54,294 nt of DNA from Treponemataceae bacterium (GCA_024402455.1 JAKSTS010000003.1:1-54294), one strand, 5' to 3'; numbered from the stretch's first letter, positions 38,650 through 46,951 are shown. Translations and numbers: made by a program. Notes: generated by a model from the sequence alone, not told the origin.

Positions 38650-38868
38650 TTAATAATGCGGAGGGCGCCGGTTTGGAATTTCTCCTTCTTGTGCTTCAAT
38701 AAGTTCAGAGATTTTTTCTTTTAGAACACGATTTTCTGCTTTTAAAACATCAATAGTGTTTGTATGCTCAACTGCAATTTCCTGCAGTTTGTTTACAAAA
38801 TTTTCAAGATAAGACAGTTTAATTTCAAGCGCCATAAGACGGCTTTCTGTTTCGTTTGTATTTTCCAT
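38650..38868 (-). CDS. slyX: SlyX family protein
   Basis: 72 residues from ATG 38868; the frame is open to 38919 but the extra part overlaps a terminator and a promoter. It is a single coiled coil (ESRLMALEIKLSYLENFVNKL...VLKEKISELIEA) ending in RRPPHY, the conserved SlyX tail. The cellular role of SlyX is unknown. TATAAT lies six bases before the ATG with no Shine-Dalgarno, so the mRNA is probably leaderless. It is framed by two terminators with the same stem. Confidence 0.85.
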   Translation of the reverse strand: MENTNETESRLMALEIKLSYLENFVNKLQEIAVEHTNTIDVLKAENRVLKEKISELIEAQEGEIPNRRPPHY

Positions 38869-38874
38869 AAAGCA

Positions 38875-38903
38875 ATTATACTGAAAAGCAAAGTCTTTTA
38901 AAA
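38875..38903 (-). promoter_or_regulatory. Promoter of slyX, predicted leaderless
   Basis: Minus-strand TATAAT (38875-38880) lies six bases before ATG 38868. The best -35 is TTTAAA or TTTTAA around 38897-38903 at 16-17 bases. Confidence 0.5.
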
Positions 38904-38906
38904 GAC

Positions 38907-38938
38907 AAAAGCCCTGCATTTTTGTGCAGGGCTTTTAT
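38907..38938. terminator. Bidirectional terminator between slyX and the hydrogenase operon
   Basis: AAAAGCCCTGCA (38907-38918) pairs with TGCAGGGCTTTT (38925-38936) around a 6-nt loop. As it follows the hydrogenase genes on the minus strand, it should end that operon. Confidence 0.85.
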
Positions 38939-38975
38939 TTCTGCCCGGTTAAAGCCAGGCAGTTACACAAGCTTA

Positions 38976-40733
38976 TTACTTATTTGTGTACAAATCTCTT
39001 GGTGTATAGTGAGTATGCAGCAAGTGATGTGCTTTTTCACTATTTGGTTCTCCAAAATATTTGTCATAAATCTGTGTAATGAGCGGATTCTGATGAGAAC
39101 AGCGGATTTCATGAGATGAGTCATCTTCATAAAGTGCTGCAGCACGTTTAATGCGCAAATCATCACAGTGACCATATGGCTGACCACCACCAGTTACACA
39201 ACCACCTTTACATGCCATTACTTCGATGAAGTCATATGGACGTTCTTTGCCTTCTGCAGCAGCCTTGCGGATTTCCTGAATAACAGCATCAACATTACCC
39301 ATCTGATGGATAACAGCAAGTTTAACTTTTGTGCCGTTCAAGTCAACTACAGCTTTCTTAACGCCTTCAAGACCACGAACTGGTGTATAATTAACATCGC
39401 CAAGTTCTTTGCCAGTAACAAGTTTATAAGCAGTACGAACAGCAGCTTCCATAACACCACCAGTTGCACCAAAGATTGTTGCAGCACCAGTGTATGGTCC
39501 GATTGGATTGTCAGCCTGAGAATCTTCAAGATTAACAAAATCAATTCCAGCCTGGCGAATCAATGTTGCAAATTCGCGTGTTGTCAAAACCATATCAACA
39601 TCTTGTGCACCAGAAGACTTCATGTCGTCGTTGCGGCGTGCTTCGTAAGCTTTTGCTGTACAAGGCATAATTGAAAGATGGAAAATCTTTGATGGATCAA
39701 CTTTAACCTGTTCTGCCCAGTAAGTCTTTGTAATTGCACCCTGCATCTGCTGAGGACTTTTTGCTGTTGAAAGATTTGGCAGGAAATCATGGTAATTCTT
39801 TTCTGCATAATCAACCCAACCAGGACAGCAGCTTGTAAACATTGGAAGAGCTCCGCCTTTTGTAAGACGCGTAACAAGTTCTGTTCCTTCTTCCATGATT
39901 GTCAAGTCAGCTGCAAAGTTTGTATCGAAAATGTACTTGAAGCCGAGCATTCTAAGTGCTGTATAAATCTTTCCTGTTGTCAAAGTGCCAGCTGGAAGAC
40001 CGAATTCTTCACCAAGAGCAGCACGTACAGAAGGAGCAATTGATGCAACTGCTGTAATTTCTGGGTCTGCAACTTTTGTAAAGACTGCTTCAACTGGTGT
40101 ATGGTATGTAATTGCACCTGTTGGACAATGTGCAGCACACTGACCACAGCGGATACATGGGCTGTGTGCCAAATCTGCACCTGCAACTGGACCAATAACA
40201 GTTTTGTCACCACGACCTGTGTATTCAAGTGCCCATACATTCTGCATCATCTGACATGCTTCAACACAGCGTCCACAGCTGATACATTTCTTGCGGTCAA
40301 ATACAATTGCTTCATAAGAATCATCTGTAGGCTGATCTCTGATAATCTTTGTAAAGCTGTTCTTGCGCAGACCAAAATCAGCAGCAAGTTTCTGCAATTC
40401 ACACTGACCGCTTCTGTTACATTTAAGACAGTCATCAGGATGGTTTGCAAGAATGAGCTCAAGAACTGTTCTTCGAGCTTTTGTAAGTTCAAGGTCATTT
40501 GTTACAATATTCATACCTGGTGTACATGCTGTACAGCAGGCGCGAGCCATACGTGCGCGGCCAGTTTTTGGGTCAACGTTTTTAATAACGCAGATACCAC
40601 AAGAAGCCCATGCCGGCAAATCTTTGTTGTAACAAAGTGAAGGAATCTTTATGTTTAACTTTTCAGCAGCCTGCAGAATGGTTGTTCCTTCTTCTACAGA
40701 AACAGGCTTGCCGTTAATAGTAAGGTCAATCAT
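38976..40733 (-). CDS. hndD: [FeFe]-hydrogenase catalytic subunit (HndD/HydA type)
   Basis: 585 residues. From the N-terminus: a plant-type 2Fe-2S domain (LCYNKDLPAWASCGIC), a His-Cys3 4Fe-4S site (HPDDCLKCNRSGQC), two 4Fe-4S clusters (CISCGRCVEAC, CIRCGQCAAHC), then the H-cluster domain with FTSCCPGW, MPCTAKAYE and MACKGGCVTGGGQP. All H-cluster cysteines are present. With HndA, B and C it forms an NAD(P)-linked, probably electron-bifurcating hydrogenase that couples NADH and ferredoxin to H2. It is the last gene of the operon, 12 nt after HndC. Confidence 0.95.
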   Translation of the reverse strand: MIDLTINGKPVSVEEGTTILQAAEKLNIKIPSLCYNKDLPAWASCGICVIKNVDPKTGRARMARACCTACTPGMNIVTNDLELTKARRTVLELILANHPDDCLKCNRSGQCELQKLAADFGLRKNSFTKIIRDQPTDDSYEAIVFDRKKCISCGRCVEACQMMQNVWALEYTGRGDKTVIGPVAGADLAHSPCIRCGQCAAHCPTGAITYHTPVEAVFTKVADPEITAVASIAPSVRAALGEEFGLPAGTLTTGKIYTALRMLGFKYIFDTNFAADLTIMEEGTELVTRLTKGGALPMFTSCCPGWVDYAEKNYHDFLPNLSTAKSPQQMQGAITKTYWAEQVKVDPSKIFHLSIMPCTAKAYEARRNDDMKSSGAQDVDMVLTTREFATLIRQAGIDFVNLEDSQADNPIGPYTGAATIFGATGGVMEAAVRTAYKLVTGKELGDVNYTPVRGLEGVKKAVVDLNGTKVKLAVIHQMGNVDAVIQEIRKAAAEGKERPYDFIEVMACKGGCVTGGGQPYGHCDDLRIKRAAALYEDDSSHEIRCSHQNPLITQIYDKYFGEPNSEKAHHLLHTHYTPRDLYTNK

Positions 40734-40745
40734 TGATGCTACCCC

Positions 40746-42527
40746 TTATTTCTTGATAATCGCATTAAATTTACAGCTGGTCATACAAGCACCGCATTTC
40801 AAGCACTTTGTCTGATCAATAACATGTCTAGATTTCTTTTCGCCAGAAATACAGCCAGCCGGACAGTTGCGTGCACACATGCCGCATCCGATACATTTTT
40901 CAGTAATCTCGTATGAGAGAAGATGCTTACATTTGCCTGCAACGCATTTTTTGTTCTGAATATGATCAATATATTCCTGTTCAAACTTTCTGATTGTTGA
41001 AAGTGTCGGGTTAGGAGCAGACTGACCAAGAGCACACAATGAACAAGATTTCATTGCCTGACCAATGTCTTTGAGCTTCTGCAAATCTTCCATTTCGCCT
41101 TTGCCGTTTGCAATCTTGTCAAGAATTGTGTACATCTGACGAGTACCAATGCGGCATGGTGAACATTTACCACAAGATTCATCAACACAGAATTCCATGT
41201 AGAACTTAGAAACGTCAACAACACAGTCGTCTTCGTCCATAACGATCATACCACCAGAACCCATCATTGAGCCGAGGCGTGTCAAAGCACCAAAGTCGAT
41301 TGGTGTATCAAGGTTTTCTTCTGTAATAATTCCGCCTGATGGACCACCAGTCTGAACACCCTTGAATTTTTTGCCGTTCTTAATGCCTCCACCAATTTCA
41401 AAGATGATTTCACGGAGTGTTGTTCCCATTGGAACTTCAACAAGACCAGAGTTGCAGACTTTTCCAGTAAGAGCAAATACTTTTGTTCCTTTAGAATCGT
41501 CTGTACCAATCTTATTAAACCAGTTTGCACCTTTATTAATAATTACAGGAATGTTTGCCCATGTTTCAACGTTGTTGATAACTGTTGGCTTGCCCCAAAG
41601 ACCGCACTGTGCTGGGAAAGGTGGTTTTGGAGTAGGCATACCGCGCAAACCTTCAATAGAACGAAGAAGAGCTGTCTCTTCACCACAAACGAATGCACCG
41701 GCACCAAGACGGATTTCAATATCAAAATCAAAACCAGAACCAAGAATGTTTTCGCCGAGCAAGCCGTTTTCGTGTGCCTGTTCCATAGCAATCTTTAAGC
41801 GGTCAATTGCCAGTGGATATTCTGCACGAATATAAACGAAACCTTTGTGTGCACCAATTGCTTTACCACAAATTGTCATTGCTTCAATAATTGAATGCGG
41901 GTCGCCTTCAATTGTTGAACGGTCCATGTATGCACCCGGGTCACCTTCGTCAGCGTTACAAACAACGTATTTAACGTCGCCTGTTGCTTTCATACCAGCT
42001 TCCCACTTGAAACCAGTTGGGAAACCTGCACCACCACGACCGCGGAGTCCAGAATTCTTGATTTCGTCAATAACCTGCTGAGGTGTCATCTCAAAAAGAA
42101 CCTTTTCAAGAGCTGCATAACCATCGCGGGCGATGTATTCATTAATGTTTTCAGGATTAATTACACCGCAGTTTCGAAGAACAACGCGGAGCTGTTTCTG
42201 ATAGAATTCAATGTCCTGAACAGCAAGAGAATTTTTCTTGTCTTTATTGTACAAAAGACGTGTAACTTCACGTCCTTTAACAACCTGTTCTTTGATAATG
42301 TCTGCTGCATCTTCAGGTTTTACATCTACATAGAAAGAATCTTCAGGAAGAACTTTTACAATTGGACCTCTTTCACAGAAACCGAAACAACCTGTCTTAA
42401 CAACTTGAACTTTGTCTGCAACATTATTGTTCTTTGCTTCCTGAATAAGGTTCTTATAAATCAAGTCAGAGTTACTTGATTCACAACCTGTACCACCACA
42501 AACCAGAATAAAATGTGTAAATGCCAT
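40746..42527 (-). CDS. hndC: NAD(P)H-binding hydrogenase subunit (HndC/HydB/NuoF type)
   Basis: 593 residues. An N-terminal thioredoxin-like 2Fe-2S domain (about 1-115) is followed by the NuoF-type flavin/NADH domain with GRGGAGFPTGFKW, ADEGDPGAYMDR and GAGAFVCGEETAL. A 4Fe-4S site is seen in CGKCSPCRIGTRQM. The C-terminal extension has two 4Fe-4S motifs (CIGCGMCARNCPAGC, CLKCGACMTSC). This is the standard diaphorase subunit of trimeric and tetrameric bifurcating hydrogenases; it transfers electrons between NAD(H) and the catalytic subunit. Confidence 0.95.
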   Translation of the reverse strand: MAFTHFILVCGGTGCESSNSDLIYKNLIQEAKNNNVADKVQVVKTGCFGFCERGPIVKVLPEDSFYVDVKPEDAADIIKEQVVKGREVTRLLYNKDKKNSLAVQDIEFYQKQLRVVLRNCGVINPENINEYIARDGYAALEKVLFEMTPQQVIDEIKNSGLRGRGGAGFPTGFKWEAGMKATGDVKYVVCNADEGDPGAYMDRSTIEGDPHSIIEAMTICGKAIGAHKGFVYIRAEYPLAIDRLKIAMEQAHENGLLGENILGSGFDFDIEIRLGAGAFVCGEETALLRSIEGLRGMPTPKPPFPAQCGLWGKPTVINNVETWANIPVIINKGANWFNKIGTDDSKGTKVFALTGKVCNSGLVEVPMGTTLREIIFEIGGGIKNGKKFKGVQTGGPSGGIITEENLDTPIDFGALTRLGSMMGSGGMIVMDEDDCVVDVSKFYMEFCVDESCGKCSPCRIGTRQMYTILDKIANGKGEMEDLQKLKDIGQAMKSCSLCALGQSAPNPTLSTIRKFEQEYIDHIQNKKCVAGKCKHLLSYEITEKCIGCGMCARNCPAGCISGEKKSRHVIDQTKCLKCGACMTSCKFNAIIKK

Positions 42528-42542
42528 GTATCAATCTCCCAA

Positions 42543-42941
42543 TTACTTTTTCAAAATGTCGATTGACGGGCGGTCAAGAATCTGTTTGTCATCAAGCAGT
42601 TTCTTTCCAACAAGGTGCTTTTCAACGATTTCTTTTGCAACAGCAGAATTTACGTTGCCGTAAATTACAGCCGGCATATCTGGAACAATTACTTCAACTG
42701 TTGGTTCGTTTGCACAAAAGCCCATACAACCAGTTTGTCTTATAACTACATCTGAAGCAATCTGTTTTGCTTCGATTTCCTTAATAAAAGCATCAAGGGT
42801 ATCTTTTGCACCTGCAGCAATACCGCAAGTACCCATTCCGACAACAACCTGCATAGTTTTGCCGTCAGTTTCGCGTCGCTCAAGTTCGCTTTTTGTAGAA
42901 GCGCGGAGCTTGCGCAAATCATCTAATGACATTTTTGCCAT
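42543..42941 (-). CDS. hndB: Thioredoxin-like 2Fe-2S ferredoxin subunit (HndB type)
   Basis: 132 residues from ATG 42941, chosen because AAAGGAG lies seven bases upstream. After a short helix (MSLDDLRKLRASTKSELERR) comes a thioredoxin-like domain with VGMGTCGIAAGAK and TGCMGFCANEPTVEV, the four cysteines that hold a 2Fe-2S cluster. It matches the HndB subunit of NADP-reducing hydrogenases, an electron carrier within the complex. It sits between the ATPase gene and hndC. Confidence 0.9.
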   Translation of the reverse strand: MAKMSLDDLRKLRASTKSELERRETDGKTMQVVVGMGTCGIAAGAKDTLDAFIKEIEAKQIASDVVIRQTGCMGFCANEPTVEVIVPDMPAVIYGNVNSAVAKEIVEKHLVGKKLLDDKQILDRPSIDILKK

Positions 42942-43016
42942 GTTTTTCTCCTTTAATAACACTGCCAGAAACATTCTGCATTTCCAGCAGACTTCAGCTG
43001 CACTACAGCAAGGTGT

Positions 43017-43571
43017 CTATTCGGCACTTTCCAAACTTTCAAGATATGTGCGCATAAGAGAGAGTGCTTCAGCATCTTCAATGCCGCCAAGCGCATCAAT
43101 CAATTCTGAGCGCACCACCTTGTAGGAACAGTTTAATGTTCCCTGCTTTGTTCTGACAATTTCGAGATCATATTCAGGAACAGAACCTTCAAACAGCAAT
43201 ATTTGTCTAAAAAAACCGACGACATCACCAACTGGCGGTGTATCAATGTTCGTTAAATCAAATCTGGCAAAAACAGAAGTTCCTTCATGAAGAACAGAAT
43301 CAATTTTCCATTCTCCACCAGTCTCGCTCGTTGTCTGGATCAAAAAAGGAATGCCTAATCCAATCTTTCGGTTTGGATGTTTTATGCCGTCTGTAAAAAA
43401 CGGATCAGAAACCCGCTTCAACGTATCAGCATCCATTCCCTTGCCGTTGTCACGGATACAGACTTTCAGGTCTTTCTCCGTTTCAAAAAACTCAACTGTA
43501 ACTTTTGAAGCTTCAGCTTCTACTGCATTCTGCGTTAAATCAGCAAGCAGGTCACAGAGCGTATAGTGCAT
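43017..43571 (-). CDS. GHKL-type ATP-binding protein in the hydrogenase operon
   Basis: 184 residues with only the ATPase half of a histidine kinase: N box DLTQNAVEAEASKV near 12, DNGKGMD near 40, GLGIPFL near 72 and EGTSVFARFDL. There is no dimerisation/His domain, so it is more like an anti-sigma-factor-type kinase or a regulatory ATPase. Proteins like this are found inside bifurcating hydrogenase clusters of several anaerobes. It starts two bases after the HndA stop, so expression is tightly coupled. A regulatory or assembly role is inferred only from this placement. Confidence 0.8.
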   Translation of the reverse strand: MHYTLCDLLADLTQNAVEAEASKVTVEFFETEKDLKVCIRDNGKGMDADTLKRVSDPFFTDGIKHPNRKIGLGIPFLIQTTSETGGEWKIDSVLHEGTSVFARFDLTNIDTPPVGDVVGFFRQILLFEGSVPEYDLEIVRTKQGTLNCSYKVVRSELIDALGGIEDAEALSLMRTYLESLESAE

Positions 43572-43573
43572 TA

Positions 43574-44056
43574 TTACATGTTCTTGTATTTTGCAAGAAT
43601 CTCAGGTATTTGCTTTTTAACAAGCTTTCCGTATACGTCGCCGTTAACAGAAAGAACAGGTGCAAGACCACAACAACCAATACATCTAACAGGTTCAACA
43701 GAGAACAAGCCGTCTTCTGTAGAAACCATGTCACCGCTAAGACCAAGCAAAGCACGGCTTTCGTCATAAAGATCCTGTCCGCCTTTGAGGTAGCATGCTG
43801 TACCAAGACAAACGCTAATCTTGAATTTGCCAGGTTTCTGTGTTTTAAAAAAGTGATAAAACGACATAACGCCGTAAACGCGGGCAAGATGAGTACCTGT
43901 TAATTCAGCTACTGCCTGTGCCGCTTCTTTGGAAATATAGCCCTGTTCCTCTTGAACTCTGTGAAGAATCATAATAAGGTTTCCGGGTTTTGATTTCCAT
44001 GCATCGATAAATGCCAAAAGTTCATTGCTGAACTTTGCCGCTTGCGCTGCTGACAT
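43574..44056 (-). CDS. hndA: Hydrogenase 2Fe-2S subunit (HndA/HydC/NuoE type)
   Basis: 160 residues, NuoE-like: an N-terminal helical part (MILHRVQEEQGYISKEA) and a thioredoxin-like 2Fe-2S fold with VCLGTACYLKGGQDL near 82 and VRCIGCCGLAPVLSV near 123, giving the four cluster cysteines. First gene of the operon, preceded by GGGGGGTCAAT before the ATG and a clear promoter at 44108-44136. Passes electrons from NAD(P)H toward the catalytic subunit. Confidence 0.93.
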   Translation of the reverse strand: MSAAQAAKFSNELLAFIDAWKSKPGNLIMILHRVQEEQGYISKEAAQAVAELTGTHLARVYGVMSFYHFFKTQKPGKFKISVCLGTACYLKGGQDLYDESRALLGLSGDMVSTEDGLFSVEPVRCIGCCGLAPVLSVNGDVYGKLVKKQIPEILAKYKNM

Positions 44057-44107
44057 ATTGACCCCCCAGTCATTTATGCAATTTTTTTTAGAAATAATCT
44101 TGCCATA

Positions 44108-44136
44108 ATTTTAGCCCAAGAATTGTAATTTTGCAA
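44108..44136 (-). promoter_or_regulatory. Promoter of the hydrogenase operon
   Basis: Minus-strand TTGCAA (44131-44136) and TAAAAT (44108-44113), 17 bases apart. Start near 44101 gives a 45-nt leader with a strong G-rich Shine-Dalgarno. Confidence 0.65.
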
Positions 44137-44259
44137 ATTCTTTTCTATGTATTTAGAGTAAGTTTTAAACAAGCGAAAGAATGGTTCAATTTGAGCATTC
44201 TGATAAATGAGCTTTATTCAAAATTGTACGTCATTGACCGTGCAGAATAAAAAACAGTC

Positions 44260-44288
44260 TTGCTTTTTGCTTCGCTTGCGTGTATTTT
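44260..44288 (+). promoter_or_regulatory. Promoter of nfu
   Basis: TTGCTT (44260-44265) and TATTTT (44283-44288), 17 bases apart; start near 44295, leader about 50 nt with AGGAG. It diverges from the hydrogenase promoter. Confidence 0.55.
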
Positions 44289-44344
44289 AATGGAAGAAAC
44301 CGCAGAAAATAACAGCGGATTATAAGCCTTACAGGAGCAATAAA

Positions 44345-44575
44345 ATGACATTAGAAGAACAGGTAAAAGATGCACTAGATAAAATACGTCCGCAGCTTCA
44401 AGCTGACGGAGGAGACTTGGAATTCATTGAACTTCAAGACGGTGGAAAAGTTCTCGTAAAACTTACAGGAGCCTGCGGCAACTGCCCGATGGCAACAATG
44501 ACTTTAAAACAGGGCGTTGAACGTTTTTTAAAAGACACAATCCCGGAAGTTACAGAAGTTATTCAGGCTTTTTAA
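44345..44575 (+). CDS. nfu: NifU C-terminal domain (Nfu-type) Fe-S scaffold protein
   Basis: 76 residues, a single NifU C-terminal domain. IRPQLQADGGDLEFIEL and the cluster-binding CGNCPMATMTLKQGVE (Cys-x2-Cys) are diagnostic. Such minimal Nfu proteins carry Fe-S clusters to targets. Its position divergent to an operon encoding a very Fe-S-rich hydrogenase fits this role (inference). AGGAG precedes the ATG. Confidence 0.93.
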   Translation: MTLEEQVKDALDKIRPQLQADGGDLEFIELQDGGKVLVKLTGACGNCPMATMTLKQGVERFLKDTIPEVTEVIQAF

Positions 44576-44649
44576 AAACAGAAAATCTGCCTTCTGTTCT
44601 GCGGCAGAGATTAATAAAAACACAGTTTAAATATTTTTAAGGAAATTAC

Positions 44650-45201
44650 ATGACAATTGCAAAAGACAAAGTAGTCAGCATTGATTACACATTAAAAAAC
44701 GAAGCCGGCGAAATTCTTGACGAATCAAAAAGCGGCGGACCATTAACTTATATCCATGGAAACAACATGATGATTACAGGTCTTGAAAAACAGCTTGAAG
44801 GCAAAAAACCAGGCGATTCTTTTCATGCAGAAATTGAACCGGCAGAAGCTTATGGCGAACGCCAGAACGACCTGATTATGGATGTTCCACGTGAACAGTT
44901 TCCAGATGACATTAAAATTGAACCAGGAATGCAGTTTGAAGCAGCAGGGCCTGGCGGTGCAAATATTGTTACGGTAAAATCTGTGCAGGAAAATACAGTA
45001 ACAATCGACGCAAACCACCCTCTTGCCGGCACAAAACTGTTTTTTGACGTAACTGTTGTTGAAGTGCGCGACTTGACAGAAGAAGAAATTGCAGCAGCAA
45101 AAGCTGCAAGCTGTGGCGGTGGCTGCGGTGGTTGCAGCAGTGGCGGCTGCGGAAGTTCTTGCGGCAGCGGCGGCTGTGGTGGTTGCGGCGGCGGCTGCTA
45201 A
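44650..45201 (+). CDS. slyD: SlyD-type FKBP peptidyl-prolyl isomerase with Cys/Gly-rich tail
   Basis: 183 residues. The FKBP domain (VVSIDYTLKNEAGEILDES, GPLTYIHGNNMMITGLEKQL, then the inserted chaperone flap and NHPLAGTKLFFDVTVVEV) is SlyD-like. The last 33 residues are almost only Gly, Cys and Ser, with about eleven cysteines, a metal-binding tail analogous to the His/Cys tail of E. coli SlyD that delivers nickel. Here no histidine is in the tail. AAGGA lies upstream. Probably co-transcribed with nfu and the PrsW-like gene. Confidence 0.9.
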   Translation: MTIAKDKVVSIDYTLKNEAGEILDESKSGGPLTYIHGNNMMITGLEKQLEGKKPGDSFHAEIEPAEAYGERQNDLIMDVPREQFPDDIKIEPGMQFEAAGPGGANIVTVKSVQENTVTIDANHPLAGTKLFFDVTVVEVRDLTEEEIAAAKAASCGGGCGGCSSGGCGSSCGSGGCGGCGGGC

Positions 45202-45206
45202 TCAAT

Positions 45207-45845
45207 ATGCCAGCACCTTTATGGCACATTGCAATATGCTTTGTGCCCCTTTTAGCAGTTGAAATCTTTCTGTTTAAGCGGCATAAAAAAGACTTTATGC
45301 CGCTTGTTCAGACTGCGGTTCTTCTCGGTCTGCTCGCCTTGATTCCGGCAACATTGCTGCAGACACTGGCGTTTAAACTGCCCGTATTTGCCCGTTCTGC
45401 GCAAGATTCACTTTTGCTTTTATTAGTTTATACACTCGTCATAAACGGTTTTATTGAAGAAACAGCAAAATCTCTCTGTCTATTTATAATTCCTTTGAAT
45501 AAAACAAATTACACCAATTTTCTTTGTCTTGCACTTGTTACAGGCTTAAGTTTCGGCTGTTTTGAAACTGTCATTTATCTTTTAAACGGAAACAAAGGCC
45601 TTGTTTTAAGGCTTTTTACATCTGAAATAATCCACAGTGCATGCAGCGTATGCTGTGCAGTAACAGTTTACGGCTTGAAAACAAAAACAGATAAAAATAT
45701 TTCGTGGTGGCTTAGAGCTTTTCTGCTGCACGGCTGCTACAACTTTTTTTATACAATCGGTTCTGGCTTTAAAATCTGTGCATTCGTCTGCCTTGCAGCA
45801 GCAGCTTTTTATGCATATAAAGCCTTTTTGCCTAAAGATGAATAA
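45207..45845 (+). CDS. PrsW family intramembrane metalloprotease-like protein
   Basis: 212 residues from ATG 45207, five bases after the slyD stop; an in-frame start upstream would overlap slyD. About seven membrane helices. The conserved PrsW/CPBP-type motifs are present: IEETAKS (Glu-Glu) near 86, SFGCFETVIY near 117, and histidines in EIIHSACSV and LHGCYNF. PrsW proteins cleave or sense membrane proteins such as anti-sigma factors; the substrate here is unknown. Placement after slyD suggests an envelope stress context, but this is weak. Confidence 0.75.
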   Translation: MPAPLWHIAICFVPLLAVEIFLFKRHKKDFMPLVQTAVLLGLLALIPATLLQTLAFKLPVFARSAQDSLLLLLVYTLVINGFIEETAKSLCLFIIPLNKTNYTNFLCLALVTGLSFGCFETVIYLLNGNKGLVLRLFTSEIIHSACSVCCAVTVYGLKTKTDKNISWWLRAFLLHGCYNFFYTIGSGFKICAFVCLAAAAFYAYKAFLPKDE

Positions 45846-45863
45846 TCAAAATTTTTCAAATTT

Positions 45864-46916
45864 TCAGACAAGCGAAAAAGCATCTTCAAGTTCTCTCCGG
45901 CACAAAGAAAAAGCATGCATCAATTCTTCAGAAAATGTTCCGCACGAAAGGCTTTCAATAATTTCATAAGCTTCACTTGCCGAATACGCTTTTCTGTACG
46001 GGCGCAGTTCCTGCAAAGCAACATACGATTCAATAAGGCCTGTTACAGAAGCTGCAAGAGAAATATTTTCGCCTTTCAAACCTTCAGGATACCCTTCGCC
46101 GTTCCAGCGTTCATGATGATGACGGCAAATATCAAGGCAAAATTTGTAAAATTCCTTTTGATGCAAAAGCGGCACACCACGCAAAAGATTTGCACCATAA
46201 ACAGCATGCTGTTTGACTGCATTAAATTCATCGCTGTCGAGGGAAGCTGCTTTTAACAGCAGCGACTGTGGAATAAGAATTTTTCCTATATCGTGCAGGG
46301 CAGAAGCTTCCGAAATTTTTTTGATTTTTTCTTTTGTCAAATTTGAACTGTCAAAAAGTTCTGCATATTTTTCAAGAAGCACACGGACACATCCGCGCAT
46401 TCTTGCAGCATGTGTTCCAACAAGAAATTCTTTGTTTGCAAGCACTTCTATAAAATTATCAGCAAGCACCTGGGAAACTGCAAGTTTTTCATTGTTTTGA
46501 AAAACAGCGAGCTTTGTTTTTCTGTTTATTTCAGCATCAATGTTTTTGCGGCAATAAACTTGAGAAATGAGGTTTTCGGCACGGCGGCGCACGACAAGCG
46601 GGTTAAACGGCAGCTGGACAACATCAGATGCACCAAGATTAAAATAATTTTCAATCAACGGAACAGTTTCTGAATTAACAATGACCAGAACTGGAACTGA
46701 CGGGAATAAATTTAATTTTTTCAGTCCATCAAGGAAACGCTTTACTTCTTCCTGCAAAGAACCGTCTGCAAAAACAAGAACAGGTGTATCATCTGAAAAT
46801 AAATCAAAAATTTCTTCAGCAGTTCCTTTAGATGAAACACAGAAATCTTTCTTGAAAAGCGTTTCTAAAAGTTCGTTTGTTTTTGTGTTCTGCCCTAAAA
46901 TTAAAATTTTATTCAT
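45864..46916 (-). CDS. Degenerate receiver plus HD-GYP protein
   Basis: 350 residues. The receiver (about 1-115) keeps Asp51 (LVFADGSL) but lacks the acidic pair (ILILGQN) and has Leu102 where the conserved Lys should be (QLPFN), so normal phosphorylation is unlikely. The HD-GYP domain keeps ALHDIGK (His208-Asp209), HHHERWNGEGYP and GYP, but the usual ALADVYDAL reads GLIESYVAL, replacing two Asp residues with Glu and Val. c-di-GMP hydrolysis may be weak or lost; a binding role is possible. No Shine-Dalgarno; TATTCT lies six bases before the ATG. Confidence 0.82.
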   Translation of the reverse strand: MNKILILGQNTKTNELLETLFKKDFCVSSKGTAEEIFDLFSDDTPVLVFADGSLQEEVKRFLDGLKKLNLFPSVPVLVIVNSETVPLIENYFNLGASDVVQLPFNPLVVRRRAENLISQVYCRKNIDAEINRKTKLAVFQNNEKLAVSQVLADNFIEVLANKEFLVGTHAARMRGCVRVLLEKYAELFDSSNLTKEKIKKISEASALHDIGKILIPQSLLLKAASLDSDEFNAVKQHAVYGANLLRGVPLLHQKEFYKFCLDICRHHHERWNGEGYPEGLKGENISLAASVTGLIESYVALQELRPYRKAYSASEAYEIIESLSCGTFSEELMHAFSLCRRELEDAFSLV

Positions 46917-46922
46917 AAAAAA

Positions 46923-46951
46923 AGAATAACATTGAAATTTTGAGACGGCAA
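46923..46951 (-). promoter_or_regulatory. Promoter of the degenerate HD-GYP gene, predicted leaderless
   Basis: Minus-strand TTGCCG (46946-46951), 17 bases, TATTCT (46923-46928), then six bases to ATG 46916. Confidence 0.5.

Noticed and set aside
45132..45206. N-terminal extension of the PrsW-like protein into slyD
   Set aside because: The extension reads the slyD Cys/Gly tail in another frame as Arg/Trp/Leu repeats; ATG 45207 gives the normal family start.
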